Of a DNA stretch of 64,000 nucleotides, positions 1-8,890 are shown in pieces (within the stretch, counting starts at the first letter, position 1; every line of letters begins with the position of its first letter). Location: the NCBI GenBank assembly GCA_014905825.1, contig JACGCN010000062.1:146205-210204 (forward strand). Direction: 5' to 3'. The position numbers and the translations under genes were made by a program. Source of the stretch: Lyophyllum atratum (lineage: Eukaryota; Basidiomycota; Agaricomycetes; Agaricales; Lyophyllaceae). The notes beneath the pieces were generated by a model. The model was not told where the DNA came from and searched no databases. It worked only from the letters and a program-made list of their open reading frames with translations.

Positions 1-474
1 AGACCGCGCCGCAGCAGCTACAACAAGTTCCACTCGCCCCTTCCGCCCAAGTCGTCGCTCCCCAGAACAACCCCTTCCTCCAACCCCAAGCGCCCGCCTC
101 CTTTTCTGTGAATGGTACACCGGCTGCTTCCTCGAGCTTGCTGTTCGGCACTCAACCCCAGCCTGTTAGCGCCCAACCAGCCACCGCTGACGATACCGAG
201 TGTCTTATTCCAGGCTGCGGGAAACCTGTACATGTTGACTCGAAAGGGATAAAGACGAGCGACTACTGTTCGCAGAGGCACCGCGAGTACGATTTTATGT
301 TATGGTGTTCGCCTTCTATTGGACCGCCTAGCTGATTGATGTGCTTATAGGGAGGCGGTAAGTTCTGGAGTCGCGGAACCGTGCATCTTGTGCTTGCAGA
401 TGCCACAGTCCGAGAAGGATTACTTCTGCAGTCGCGCGTGTAGGGAGGAGGCGATGGAAAAATTGCCGGAGTGA
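1..474 (+). CDS. 3' end of a gene with a Cys-rich, probably zinc-binding tail (partial)
   Basis: The 5' part lies outside the window. The frame is open from base 3. It first encodes a Pro/Gln/Ala-rich stretch containing an Asn-Pro-Phe (NPF) tripeptide near bases 68-76, a motif that in endocytic adaptors binds EH domains. A 65-bp intron at about 291-355 (GT-AG) joins to a last exon ending at TGA 472-474. Across the junction the protein has two similar Cys-rich units: CLIPGCGKP...YCSQRHRE, then CILCLQ...YFCSRACRE. Each has a CxxC or CxxxC pair followed by a downstream Cys, as in treble-clef or FCS-like zinc folds. The NPF motif hints at an ENTH/ANTH-type adaptor, but this is inference. The family cannot be fixed without the N-terminus. 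Confidence 0.6.
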
Positions 475-918
475 TCCTGATCATGTCGCTGGCCGATGAC
501 CATAAATGAGCGCGTGGATTTTGTATGAGTAGTACAGACCGGCTATATATTTGTTTATTGTAATCGCGAGATCGTGGGTACGCTCTGCACCTGCAGGGTA
601 CTGGAAAGGGACAGAAGTACATATTGTAAGTACAGAATGAGTGACAGTGCATCTCGATCCAATGCAAGATTAATAGCATAACAGGATAAGCATATTTGTA
701 TGTATTCATGACGGAAGTGTGGGGTAGTGATTAGTGATTAGAGATGTAGTATCGTAGGTGATGTTGGGATACACGTCATGAGGTCGTAAGAAAATACAAT
801 GCTTGAGTTGAGGGACATGAAACGTTATACAGCAGGCCTTCTTAAGCGACAGGCAGGCGAGCGATTTTTCCGAGAACGCGGAAGAAGCCTTCTGAATAAG
901 GTGTGAGTGACATGCCTG
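475..918. other. Intergenic region between convergent genes
   Basis: This 444-bp stretch holds the 3' untranslated regions of the two convergent genes. No coding frame, tRNA or repeat is visible. Confidence 0.6.
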
Positions 919-1851
919 TTACACACAAGCCACCATCGAGGTACCTTTCATCGGGCTCGCGGGAGGGGAGCGAAGCTGCGATCCTTGGTTCGAGCAGCGA
1001 TGTAAGCTCATGGGGAAGGCGCTATCGAACTTTCTGTCGCATGAGCTGCACTTGAAACTCCTGCGGTGAGAAGAAGAAGAGAATGAGACGAGAATATCAG
1101 AAGGCTGGAGGTCGAAGACTCACTGATCGTGTATGTTATGAATATGAAGATGATACATTAAAGCCCTGACGTCGCGGACAGTATCACGACAGCCAGGTCT
1201 GTGGCATACGAGGCGTTCGTCCTCAGCACGTCCATCCTTTTTCATCGAGTCCATGGCCTCCTCGAGCTGAAGGGAGACATTAGCCAGATTGAGACGATAA
1301 GAACAACGGGGACTTACTGTATCCAACAGTGCATCGCAGCGGGACTGTCTATAGATAGCTTTAAGCTCGTCCTTTTCGGGAACAGGAGGCCCCTGCTCCA
1401 AAATGATCGAGGTATCATCAAGAGGGCCAGCCTGAGTCTCCTGCGAAGCATCCCATGAAGCACCAAGAGGAGCCGTTTCCCATGACGCATCCGAGTATTC
1501 GGACGCAGAAGAGGCGGGTCTCGAGCCGGTCAGAACAGCCTGCAACGGCATTCCCGCACGAAATCGAAGAGCGATTTCTTGAGCCGGGGTGCTGGAGGTT
1601 GAGCTGCAGGTGTCGGTACTAGAGCTGCGCGTAATGAGTCCCATCGGGGCGGAAAATTCCCAAGTGCTGTCATCGTCGTCGGAAAAGTTCCACTTGGTGT
1701 CAAAACTAGCCTTCGACGGAAAGTAGGTCGCATGCCGCTTTTCTTGGTCGTACTGCTTGACCATAGGACGCGACCGCGCCACGTTCCGGACTGGTGGCTT
1801 GCAAAAGGTGATCATTTCGGCGACAAGTTCGTGAGAGGCGCGTGGATCCAT
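919..1851 (-). CDS. C2H2-type zinc finger protein, 272 aa
   Basis: Three exons (1851-1318, 1266-1124, 1060-919) joined by 51-bp and 63-bp GT-AG introns give an 819-nt CDS. The second intron matters. Read unspliced, the frame stops at once with HDQ*. Spliced, it continues into a second finger. Residues 1-170 are low-complexity and Ser/Thr-rich. The C-terminus has two tandem zinc-finger-like units: CHRPGC followed by an HxxHxH cluster, then FKCSSCDRKF...SLHRC (C2HC). This suggests a nucleic-acid-binding or regulatory protein; the target is unknown. It is divergently oriented from COQ4 with 370 bp between starts. The finger spacing is unusual, so the DNA-binding role is inferred. Confidence 0.7.
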
Positions 1852-2221
1852 TGTAGGAGATAGTCGTTACTGGAGTACTGGTGGGAGATTCTGAAGATTG
1901 GCTACTGAGCAGCCCAGTTATATACGCCAGTGGCCGCACGGCATTGTTCAGCTTTCGCTGCTGGCCACGCATCTCCACTGACCATGTTAGGGATGTGGGG
2001 GGGCGCATTCGTTGATCGCAACGCTTAAGCGGCACACATGGAGTCCGGATGGCATACCTGGCCAAGAAAGCATGAACAGAGCATTGTTCTACCATGTGTC
2101 TCCGTTCGGCAAGATTTTGAGCAGTGGCCATGGGCAGGATCAAGAGATCAAATCACAGTCACGGTCACGTCATGCAACTTCCAAGTTTGGCTCTCAATGT
2201 TATCCTATTGCCATTGCCACC
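1852..2221. promoter_or_regulatory. Divergent promoter region, zinc-finger gene / COQ4
   Basis: A 370-bp interval lies between the divergent starts and must carry both promoters. No clear TATA element or known operator was recognised. Short open frames here are not conserved-looking. Confidence 0.4.
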
Positions 2222-3207
2222 ATGCTCCCGTGTAGAACTTTCAGTCGGAGGGCCACAGACATTGCACGAGTTGCCTCTAGCAGACTTGCTTTATCTCTCA
2301 ACAGACGACCGACTGCCTATGGCCTCTCGACACGTTTCAACAGCACCACCCCAGCCTACAAGGGACACATCCCATTAAACTGGTTCGAAAACGCGTTTCT
2401 GGCTGTAGGATCTGCTGTTATGTCTCTAGCCGATCCTAGAAGAGGCGGTGAGTCTCAATGAATACGAGGATGCGTTCTCAAAATGACACGCGAGGAAGAT
2501 ATGATCGCAGCTCTTGGCGAGACTACAGCAGGACCTAGTTTGCCTCGTTTGCGAGACATCATGCTCGACAGTGCAGAAGGTCGAAAGATCCTCAAGGAGC
2601 GGCCGAGAGTTAACTCTACTACGATCAACATGGACAAGCTTGCGCAGTATCCTGAAGGAACGTTTGGACGGGCGTATGTTACATGGCTGGAACGCTGTGG
2701 GGTAACTCCTGATACCCGAGAACCTGTGCGTATCGATTCAGAAAGACGCCCATGCAGCGCCTCACTTCCACGTTACAGGTCCACTACATCGATGATCCAG
2801 AGCTTGCCTACGTCATGCAGAGGTACCGCGAATGCCACGACTTCTACCACTGCATCTGCAACCTTCCTGTCAATGTCGAGTCGGAGCTCGCACTGAAATT
2901 CTTCGAGTTTGTCAACTTGGGCCTACCTGTAGCGGCTATTTCTGCTGCGTTTGGACCGCTGCGCCTGAATTCTCAGAAGCGGAGCAGACTCTTCTCGGAG
3001 TATGTGCCATGGGCATTCAGATGTGGTGGGAGTGCGAGAAGCTTGATAACGGTGTACTGGGAGGATAGGTGGGACCAGAACGTCGAGGAGATGAAAAAGG
3101 AGCTTGGTATCTGGGACCCTCCGGAGGCAAGATGGAGCCGACCGCTGAGTGAAGCTAAGGCTGCAGCAGCGAAGCGGCAACGAGAGTCTGCTCCACAAGA
3201 CTCTTGA
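2222..3207 (+). CDS. COQ4: Ubiquinone biosynthesis protein Coq4, mitochondrial
   Basis: Exons 2222-2447, 2499-2725 and 2779-3207 (introns 51 and 53 bp) give 293 aa, a normal Coq4 length. Residues 1-50 form an Arg/Ser-rich, acid-poor presequence typical of mitochondrial import. The start at 2222 is chosen because it begins this presequence. The body matches Coq4: DPRRGDMIAALGETT, EGTFGRAYV, and the zinc motif HDxxH-x11-E at about H171, D172, H175 and E187, followed by the C-terminal FGPLRL and VPWAFRCG blocks. Coq4 sits on the matrix face of the inner membrane. It organises the CoQ-synthesis complex and is implicated in C1 modification of the benzoquinone ring. The first intron ends at a GAAG acceptor that gives the conserved GDM junction. 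No irregularity is seen. Confidence 0.95.
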
Positions 3208-5314
3208 ATGTATGTTTCAGAGTGCTCTACGGGGATCTACATCTAAACTTTCTCTATAACGGATGTTTTGTCGGCAGGCTGTCTCCCTTGTGAACACCAA
3301 TTGTCGGTACGTATTCATAGCTATCGCACAAACATGTTTTTGGCTAGACCTCCCGGCGCTTATCTTCCCTGGATAACAGCCTATGGTTTGCTTATCCCAA
3401 GTTCCGTGTCGCTGAACCTATCGAGTCGATAAGGGAGTTACGCTGTTGTCGCTCTTGAAACAAAGCTGTCTTTGTCTTTAATTTTCGACGACCCATACCC
3501 TTCTTTAGATTAGCAGCGCCAACGAGCGACCTTGTCCAGAACAGAACCAACTGGTGGCTCAAGATAACTTGGGACGACGTCCGAGGGGTCGAGTCCGTTC
3601 GAGGTGCCACCAGGGGTACTGCGACTGCAATGTTGGTCAGTGTTAGTTAGTAACAGTCATCTTACAGTCATAGCACGACGTCAGCGTCAAAATTTTACCC
3701 AAATCGAAGGAAACAATCAGGAATCAATCGCGAAGGGCTATTCGGGTTTCATTCGAGGTTCCGTCCACTCGGAAGTGCTCAACCGCAGCATCACTGTCGA
3801 TATTCCATGACGCCTTGGCACATTTCACAGCCTACATAAGCTAGTCCATATACCTCCTTTTGAGCTATGCTTGGACACACCAAATTCAACGAGCACTTTT
3901 TCCAAGACGACGATCCAAGGCAGTTATGGAAGTTGGCAATCTAGGCTTTCAGCCACTGCAGGCTGACAGGAAAGTCTCCCCTTGACAAAGCCAGCTGCGT
4001 TATATTACACTGGCATGGACGCCAACTCTGGCGAACAGGGCTGCAGCTGGGTGTCCCTGATCATGACTAGGCCGTTTTGGAATTTGTTGCTATGGACATA
4101 CTATCACCGGCAACGGTATGCAAAGTGTGTCAGAGTTGCAAAGTCGCATTTTTCGACTGCTTCGCGTTACATTCTGGCCAGTTTTAGTCGCGGGATGTAT
4201 TCCTTAGCATCTTACGACCTCGTACATACCCTCATTATGAAAAACCACGAAGTGTTGGTTGTTTCACAAAGGTGTTTTCGAGGGTGATGGAGAGAAATTG
4301 GTACCTTTTCTAGAACAGCCGTCCACAACACTGTCTGATCCCGGTAAAAATTGGAGGGTAGATTGAGAATAGTATTAAGCTGTTCTATTCCACAGCCCAT
4401 GGCGATAGGACAAGTAGAAGGATGGCTACGTGCAAGTTGCTGAAGAGCGTGACAAAACGCCCTTTGCAAGACCATTACTTCGAACTCCGACGCAAGATCT
4501 GCTCTGATCTGGGCGATCTCACCAGCCATTTCGGTCTTTTCCGATCTCGGCGTTGCAGCGGCTAGGTGACATTTCGTGACCAGGGTTGTGCAACTCCTTG
4601 CTTTTGAGGATGTGCATACCGGGACTGCCCCGATACCACCTCCACTTCGTTTTTCGTCAAATAAAGTCGACAGCCCACTGGAGGAGATACTAGCCCCTGT
4701 ATCTACCAAGTCTCAAGAGGGATGAACCAAAATTGGTAGAATCCGGAAGAGTTTGCTAAAAACTTTGCAACTCCCTTCCAGTGATAGTATGGAGGTTTCT
4801 ATGGTCGCAAGAGGTCATCATAAACGGTCCGTCTTCACTCACTCAGGCCGACGATCTGTTGCCCTAATCGCGGTTCCGTTCATCGGTGTGTCCAAACTTT
4901 TCCGATGGGCGCCTATTTTTAGTGCCGATTCAATCCACACCCAAGGGCACTACTTATATACGCCCACCTCTGGTGATAATTGCGGCTTGTACTCGACTCC
5001 GATGGTTCCTCGATGACGACAAGCATGATGCCATTGAGGGCCGGGTCGGCCACTTGCGTTCCTAGATCGTGAAGTGATCTCCGAGTATAAATATGCTGCT
5101 GAATTTTCTGTGTGGTTCAATACCATCCCATCCGCTCACTTGCTTTTCTTCGAGCGAACACAGTTAACTATGGAGGGTGGCGGACTAATACTATCCAATA
5201 GTCACACTCAGGTTCTTCCAGGAGTTCGCACGGATTCACAGGTATGGTCATCGTACAATTCCTGTATGCGTTAACTTATGGTTCGGGATTCAATTACAGA
5301 CGCTTTCTGAGAGG
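3208..5314. other. Intergenic region, about 2.1 kb, with one weak minus-strand frame
   Basis: No recognised gene is present. The longest open stretch is on the minus strand at 4212-4709. It has no upstream ATG; the first ATG would give about 105 codons starting near MAGEIAQIRADL. The product resembles nothing I know and has no visible intron structure, so I do not call it. Shorter frames on both strands look random. Confidence 0.5.
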
Positions 5315-5863
5315 ATGACTACCATATCGATACCAAGCATGCCCCATTGCAAATCTTTGCCCTCATCTGATCTTGGATTCCCGAAGCCCTTCTCTCATGT
5401 CGATCCCCTCGCCGTCATTGAAGCTTCGCTCACTTCAGTGAAGTACGCATTCTACCATACATTTGGTCATTTATTCTTCGCCTCCCTTGGGTATCACAAT
5501 CCCACCTCTACTTTCCTTACGTCGATTGGTGGTGGATTCATTGGTGGTGCAGTCTTTACCGTACCGTACCTGATCGTCTTACCAAGGGACCTGACCCTAC
5601 CAAGTGAATCCCGGGCCGGAGGTCACGATCTCGATGGCCCCTGCTCCCACCGCCTGTCGCTACTTGGGGTCGAGATGTTGTATAGTGCAATGGCAGGTGG
5701 TGTCGGAATGGGCTTTCTGGATGGTTGGAGGAGTGATGGTGTCCTTCTGGGTATGCTTCGCGGCTTCGGAGGACCTCTGATATCATATACATTCCTATAC
5801 TTATTACTGAAGCTCATCCTGGGCGTTATTTGGTTGTTTATGTGTTCTAGATCTAGTTCCTGA
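5315..5863 (+). CDS. Small hypothetical membrane protein, 182 aa
   Basis: This is a single open frame from ATG 5315 to TGA 5861-5863. The N-terminal 50 residues are polar with prolines. Hydrophobic or Gly-rich segments follow at about 72-92 (GGGFIGGAVFTVPYLIVL region), 118-135 and 150-177, which fits two to three membrane passes with a short basic/serine tail. No family is recognised and no introns are evident. The Gly-rich helices make it look like a real membrane protein rather than chance, but conservation is unknown. Confidence 0.4.
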   Translation: MTTISIPSMPHCKSLPSSDLGFPKPFSHVDPLAVIEASLTSVKYAFYHTFGHLFFASLGYHNPTSTFLTSIGGGFIGGAVFTVPYLIVLPRDLTLPSESRAGGHDLDGPCSHRLSLLGVEMLYSAMAGGVGMGFLDGWRSDGVLLGMLRGFGGPLISYTFLYLLLKLILGVIWLFMCSRSSS

Positions 5864-6536
5864 ATTCTGAATTATTCCTAGTCGTATATTCCACGAAGCG
5901 TTGAACCTAATAAGATCACTAATCATCTTGTCGAGGAGATCATTCAGCGGATGTTGCCCAAACATCTGACAACACTCCTTGCCGACTCCCACCATGCGCA
6001 TTCGTCTTCCACCTATTTTGAACATCTTGGTGGCGGCCCACAGTAGCGGACTTATCCACTACCGACCATCCTAAAACACCACTGACCGTGCTAACTGATA
6101 CTATTCTAGGGCAGTCATGGACTGGCGCATTCGCACACCACGGTGTCACCCGAGTGTCACCCCCGCACACCGTCAACATTTGGTCATTTTTCTCTTTTCC
6201 TCCATCGGGTTCGTGGCATATGAAGAGCTATTGTTTGCGCATCCACCGGACACATGGACATCCAGCGCTTGTGCGACCTACTTAGGAAATCAGCGTCCAT
6301 GGTGGTACGGAGACTACGAATTTCTACGATGCTGTTACATTTGTAATTGGACCGCACTATAGCCCCTTCACCCACTGCATAAGGATGTCCCGGATCCAGA
6401 TGCTTTCTCTTCCCCGCCTGACTACCAGGAGCAACAGACGTTCTCAGTGCCCCGTTTACCGTCCGACGCTGGCTCGGCCGATTCGATCAGAAAGCTTGAC
6501 CTTCATCGACCACTTCTCCGTCCGATTCTGCGCTTT
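5864..6536. other. Intergenic region
   Basis: No convincing gene in 673 bp. Frames on both strands are short and lack composition or splice signals suggestive of coding. Confidence 0.45.
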
Positions 6537-6991
6537 CTAGTCACACTGTTTACCATGAAGGCCGAGAAGATGGTCAATATCAGGCTTACCGTTCACACAC
6601 TCGCCATCGCTTCCTTCGTCGCTGGCCTCGTTCTTTGGACCTCGTTTTCGGCTACAGGTTTGTTTGTTCACTTGTGCATTTATCGATGCTGGCTCATGAT
6701 CGTTGCCCTTATCAGCGTCAGAATCATGAGCATCCGTGTCGTCGGGCTCCAAGATCGGTGGCCACAATCCTTCACTATAGGGATCATCTTCCATTTCCTC
6801 CTGCTCCTCGTCGTACAAGTCGTAGAATGCCATGTCTTCTTGTTCGCTTAATCATCGTCTGGTAGGTCATTCGAAAGCGCAAAGATGACGACTTACTCGT
6901 CGCCAACTAGGAATTCGTCGTCGACGACGTAAAACATCTCTAGAATGGCATTGACTTGGTCGTTGACCACTTGTACAACATCTTCCGACAT
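6537..6991 (-). CDS. Small acidic hypothetical protein, 134 aa
   Basis: Two exons (6991-6897 and 6846-6537) separated by a typical 50-bp GT-AG intron give 405 nt. The N-terminus MSEDVVQVVNDQVNAILEM is followed by a strongly acidic region (DDEQEDMAFYDLYDEEQEE) and a more basic C-terminal third. Splicing removes an in-frame stop, which supports a real gene. No domain is recognised. Upstream sequence is open in the same frame without an ATG, so a further 5' exon is possible; the candidate intron there would be only 26 bp, which is too short. Function unknown. Confidence 0.4.
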
Positions 6992-7393
6992 GGAGAGTTC
7001 GACTTCGAGTGAGAACGGGGGTGTGGGGACGTATGGTGATCTAAATGAATTCGAACATATAAGTACCTGTTTGTAGGTTCATCTCGGCGTCTTCCCATCA
7101 CTCTCGCATGGAAATGGGGGATTCGTGATGTGGGTGTTTTCGAGACCACGTGGATGGGACTATGACGGACTTGGATGTTTTCTCTCGAAGGCCGGATTAT
7201 CAGCCCAACTGATGATCGTTTGGGTCCTCTGTGGACGAACTATTCGTGTTTGTGACTGTTCGGTGCTCGTCCGTTAGCGCAGGCGGCGTCCACGACAATG
7301 GACGAGTCTTTCGTGGACATGTTCAAAAACTCGTTTTACATACAGGTATACTAACTTACTACGTGATATAATTACAGGGGATAGGGAGATCAA
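6992..7393. other. Intergenic region
   Basis: About 400 bp between the acidic-protein gene and the end of the CHAT gene. No gene or structured element was seen. Confidence 0.4.
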
Positions 7394-8051
7394 CTACAAG
7401 CCGATGTGGATATAAGGAACCCAAGAGCTGAAAGAGGTGTTTCCGTAACGAGATCGAAGATCCTGAACCGCAATATGTAGGGCATGTGCACTTTGCAAGA
7501 CTTCAGGCTCCTTCCCGTCTTTAAATAAATGTTCATAGACTTTCTTGGCCACCTGCGGCGCATCGTCATCTTTGATTGACCACATAGTGCCAATTATACT
7601 GTTGAAGCCTGCAAATAATAATCCAGCTGCAAGATGGACGGCTTCATCTGGTTGAATATAGTCTCCAGAGGCCGTTTGACAGGCAGAGAGGAATGCAAAG
7701 CTTGCTTGAGGAAGAGGTTTCTTGACAAGATCCAGGAGGCTTAGCATGCCATCATGGAGAGCCAGCCCACTCTGTGCTGGATTATTTAGATCTTGGATTC
7801 CATGACAAGATAAATGCACCCAGGTATGATCCTCTAGAGCATTTGATACAGTTTCTCTTGTGGCTTCTGTCCCATTGAGTACACTGAGTGGCTGGTCACC
7901 AACACAATCGGAAATAATTGCAAGTTCCCTGACTGTAGCAGGAAGTTTGCTCTGCCCTGGGGTCTCAGGCTGAATGACGGCCAGCATTTTGAAGGTGGCA
8001 AGTCCAGACATCTGCATATGTTTTTCCAGGGCCATGCAAAGAGAAGTCAGG
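7394..8051 (-). pseudogene. Detached 3' part of the Hsp70-TPR-CHAT gene: catalytic half of the CHAT protease
   Basis: This is the end of the last exon of the gene whose 5' part lies at 17922-23249. Removing the retroelement and one copy of the 5-bp duplication joins the two parts in frame, for a 5718-nt CDS (1905 codons). It encodes the catalytic core of a CHAT (caspase HetF associated with TPRs) domain: His in HLSCHGIQD (about residue 1770 of the intact protein) and Cys in FLSACQTA (about 1811). It ends with SSWVPYIHIGL before TAG at 7394-7396, a usual ending for fungal CHAT proteins. The fragment has no promoter of its own in host sequence. An ATG at 8035 could start a 213-residue piece. 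No other damage is visible. Confidence 0.9.
8047..8051. repeat. Target-site duplication, left copy
   Basis: TCAGG directly before the LTR matches TCAGG directly after the right LTR (17922-17926). Five bases is the usual target duplication for Ty3/gypsy integrases. Confidence 0.95.
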
Positions 8052-8221
8052 TGTTGTAGTACATCGCTATATTTACTCGGTCTCTCTTAACTAACATCGA
8101 TTATCTTTTTTCTTTTACCTTTGATTACCATTTACCTGTAGTAAAGTCTCACTCACGCTACATACATATCATTCAACTGATATGATTCTATTTTAATAAA
8201 GTTCAACGGATCTACGAACGA

Positions 8222-8335
8222 GATTCTCGGAACGCTGCGTCGGATGCCTAAACCGTTGATGGCAAACAGGTCGTTGCCAAACAAACAACGGCATCGGCAT
8301 TCGAACATCCGAAGCAGCGGTAAGTACCGAGAATC
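8222..8335 (+). other. Nested inverted repeat in LTR
   Basis: Paired arms from outside in: GATTCTCGG (8222-8230) with CCGAGAATC (8327-8335); GCTGC and TCGGATG (8234-8246) with CATCCGA and GCAGC (8306-8318); CCGTTG (8253-8258) with CAACGG (8286-8291); and TGGCAA (8260-8265) with TTGCCA (8274-8279). The same structure occurs in the right LTR at 17330-17443. Function is not known. Confidence 0.8.
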
Positions 8336-8523
8336 ATCGTGAAGTCAACTACAAGGCCCTCAACCGTTTGAGAACCTTGAAGAATGTTCTAGAAGTAGAT
8401 TAGATACTTGTATATATAGCATATAGCATCAAGGGAACGAATATAACTTCTTTAACCCGTACTATCACTGTGTGAATAAGATTCTAAGTTAGAAACTTGA
8501 AATCAACCTCAGAAAGATCCTAA

Positions 8524-8629
8524 CAATAAGGCTTCGCGCTATTGATAGATCTTAAGACTACGAATATCAAAGCTCCGCGCTGATATTCATAGCCAAATCC
8601 CGAAGACCAAAGCCCCGCGCTGGCCTTCG
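8524..8629 (+). other. Three tandem stem-loops with a shared CGCGCT apical motif in LTR
   Basis: The hairpins are at 8524-8544, 8562-8588 and 8601-8629. Their outer stems differ in sequence but each can pair. Each apex has the form AA-RGC-YYCGC-GCT. Copies in the right LTR are at 17632-17652, 17670-17696 and 17709-17737. This looks like a repeated RNA structure in the R/U5 part of the transcript. Confidence 0.7.
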
Positions 8630-8814
8630 AGATCTCTGACGCGTGATTTCGATCTTTTAAACTTTAAGACTCATTTGCACTCAAATCTCATCTTCTAAGT
8701 CGTAAACTCTCACGTTAACGACCATTCTAAGTAAAACATTCGAATTTACTTCTTAAAAGAACTACTTACGCGTGTATTCAAGGAATACACCAAAATTACG
8801 CCGAACCGTAACAT

Positions 8815-8830
8815 TGGTGGACACACCCAG
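8815..8830 (+). other. Candidate primer-binding site
   Basis: TGGTGGACACACCC starts two bases after the left LTR. It begins with TGG, as expected for pairing with a tRNA 3' CCA end. I could not match it to a specific tRNA, and self-priming is not excluded. Confidence 0.5.
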
Positions 8831-8890
8831 AACTAGTCTTACAAGTTTAAACAGAATCGTTTCACTTCGTCAGTTTACTCATTCAATACT

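Larger units (their letters stand above)
8052..8813 (+). repeat. 5' LTR (762 bp)
   Basis: Begins TGTTGTAGTACATC and ends CCGAACCGTAACA. It matches the right LTR over its whole length by eye. It contains a nested inverted repeat (8222-8335), three related stem-loops (8524-8629) and an 8-bp inverted repeat near its end (8772-8790). A TATATATA-like tract near 8410-8418 is a possible promoter element for the element's transcript. Confidence 0.95.

Noticed and set aside
4212..4709. Minus-strand frame beginning VDTGAS, resembling a retroviral-type aspartic protease motif
   Set aside because: No ATG upstream, no flap or other protease motif follows, and there is no Gag, RT or LTR around. A six-residue match is chance.
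6447..6851. Plus-strand frame of 134 codons with several hydrophobic segments that looks like a membrane protein
   Set aside because: It is exactly antisense to the acidic-protein exon. Acidic codons read in reverse give hydrophobic residues, and the minus strand has a typical intron that removes a stop.
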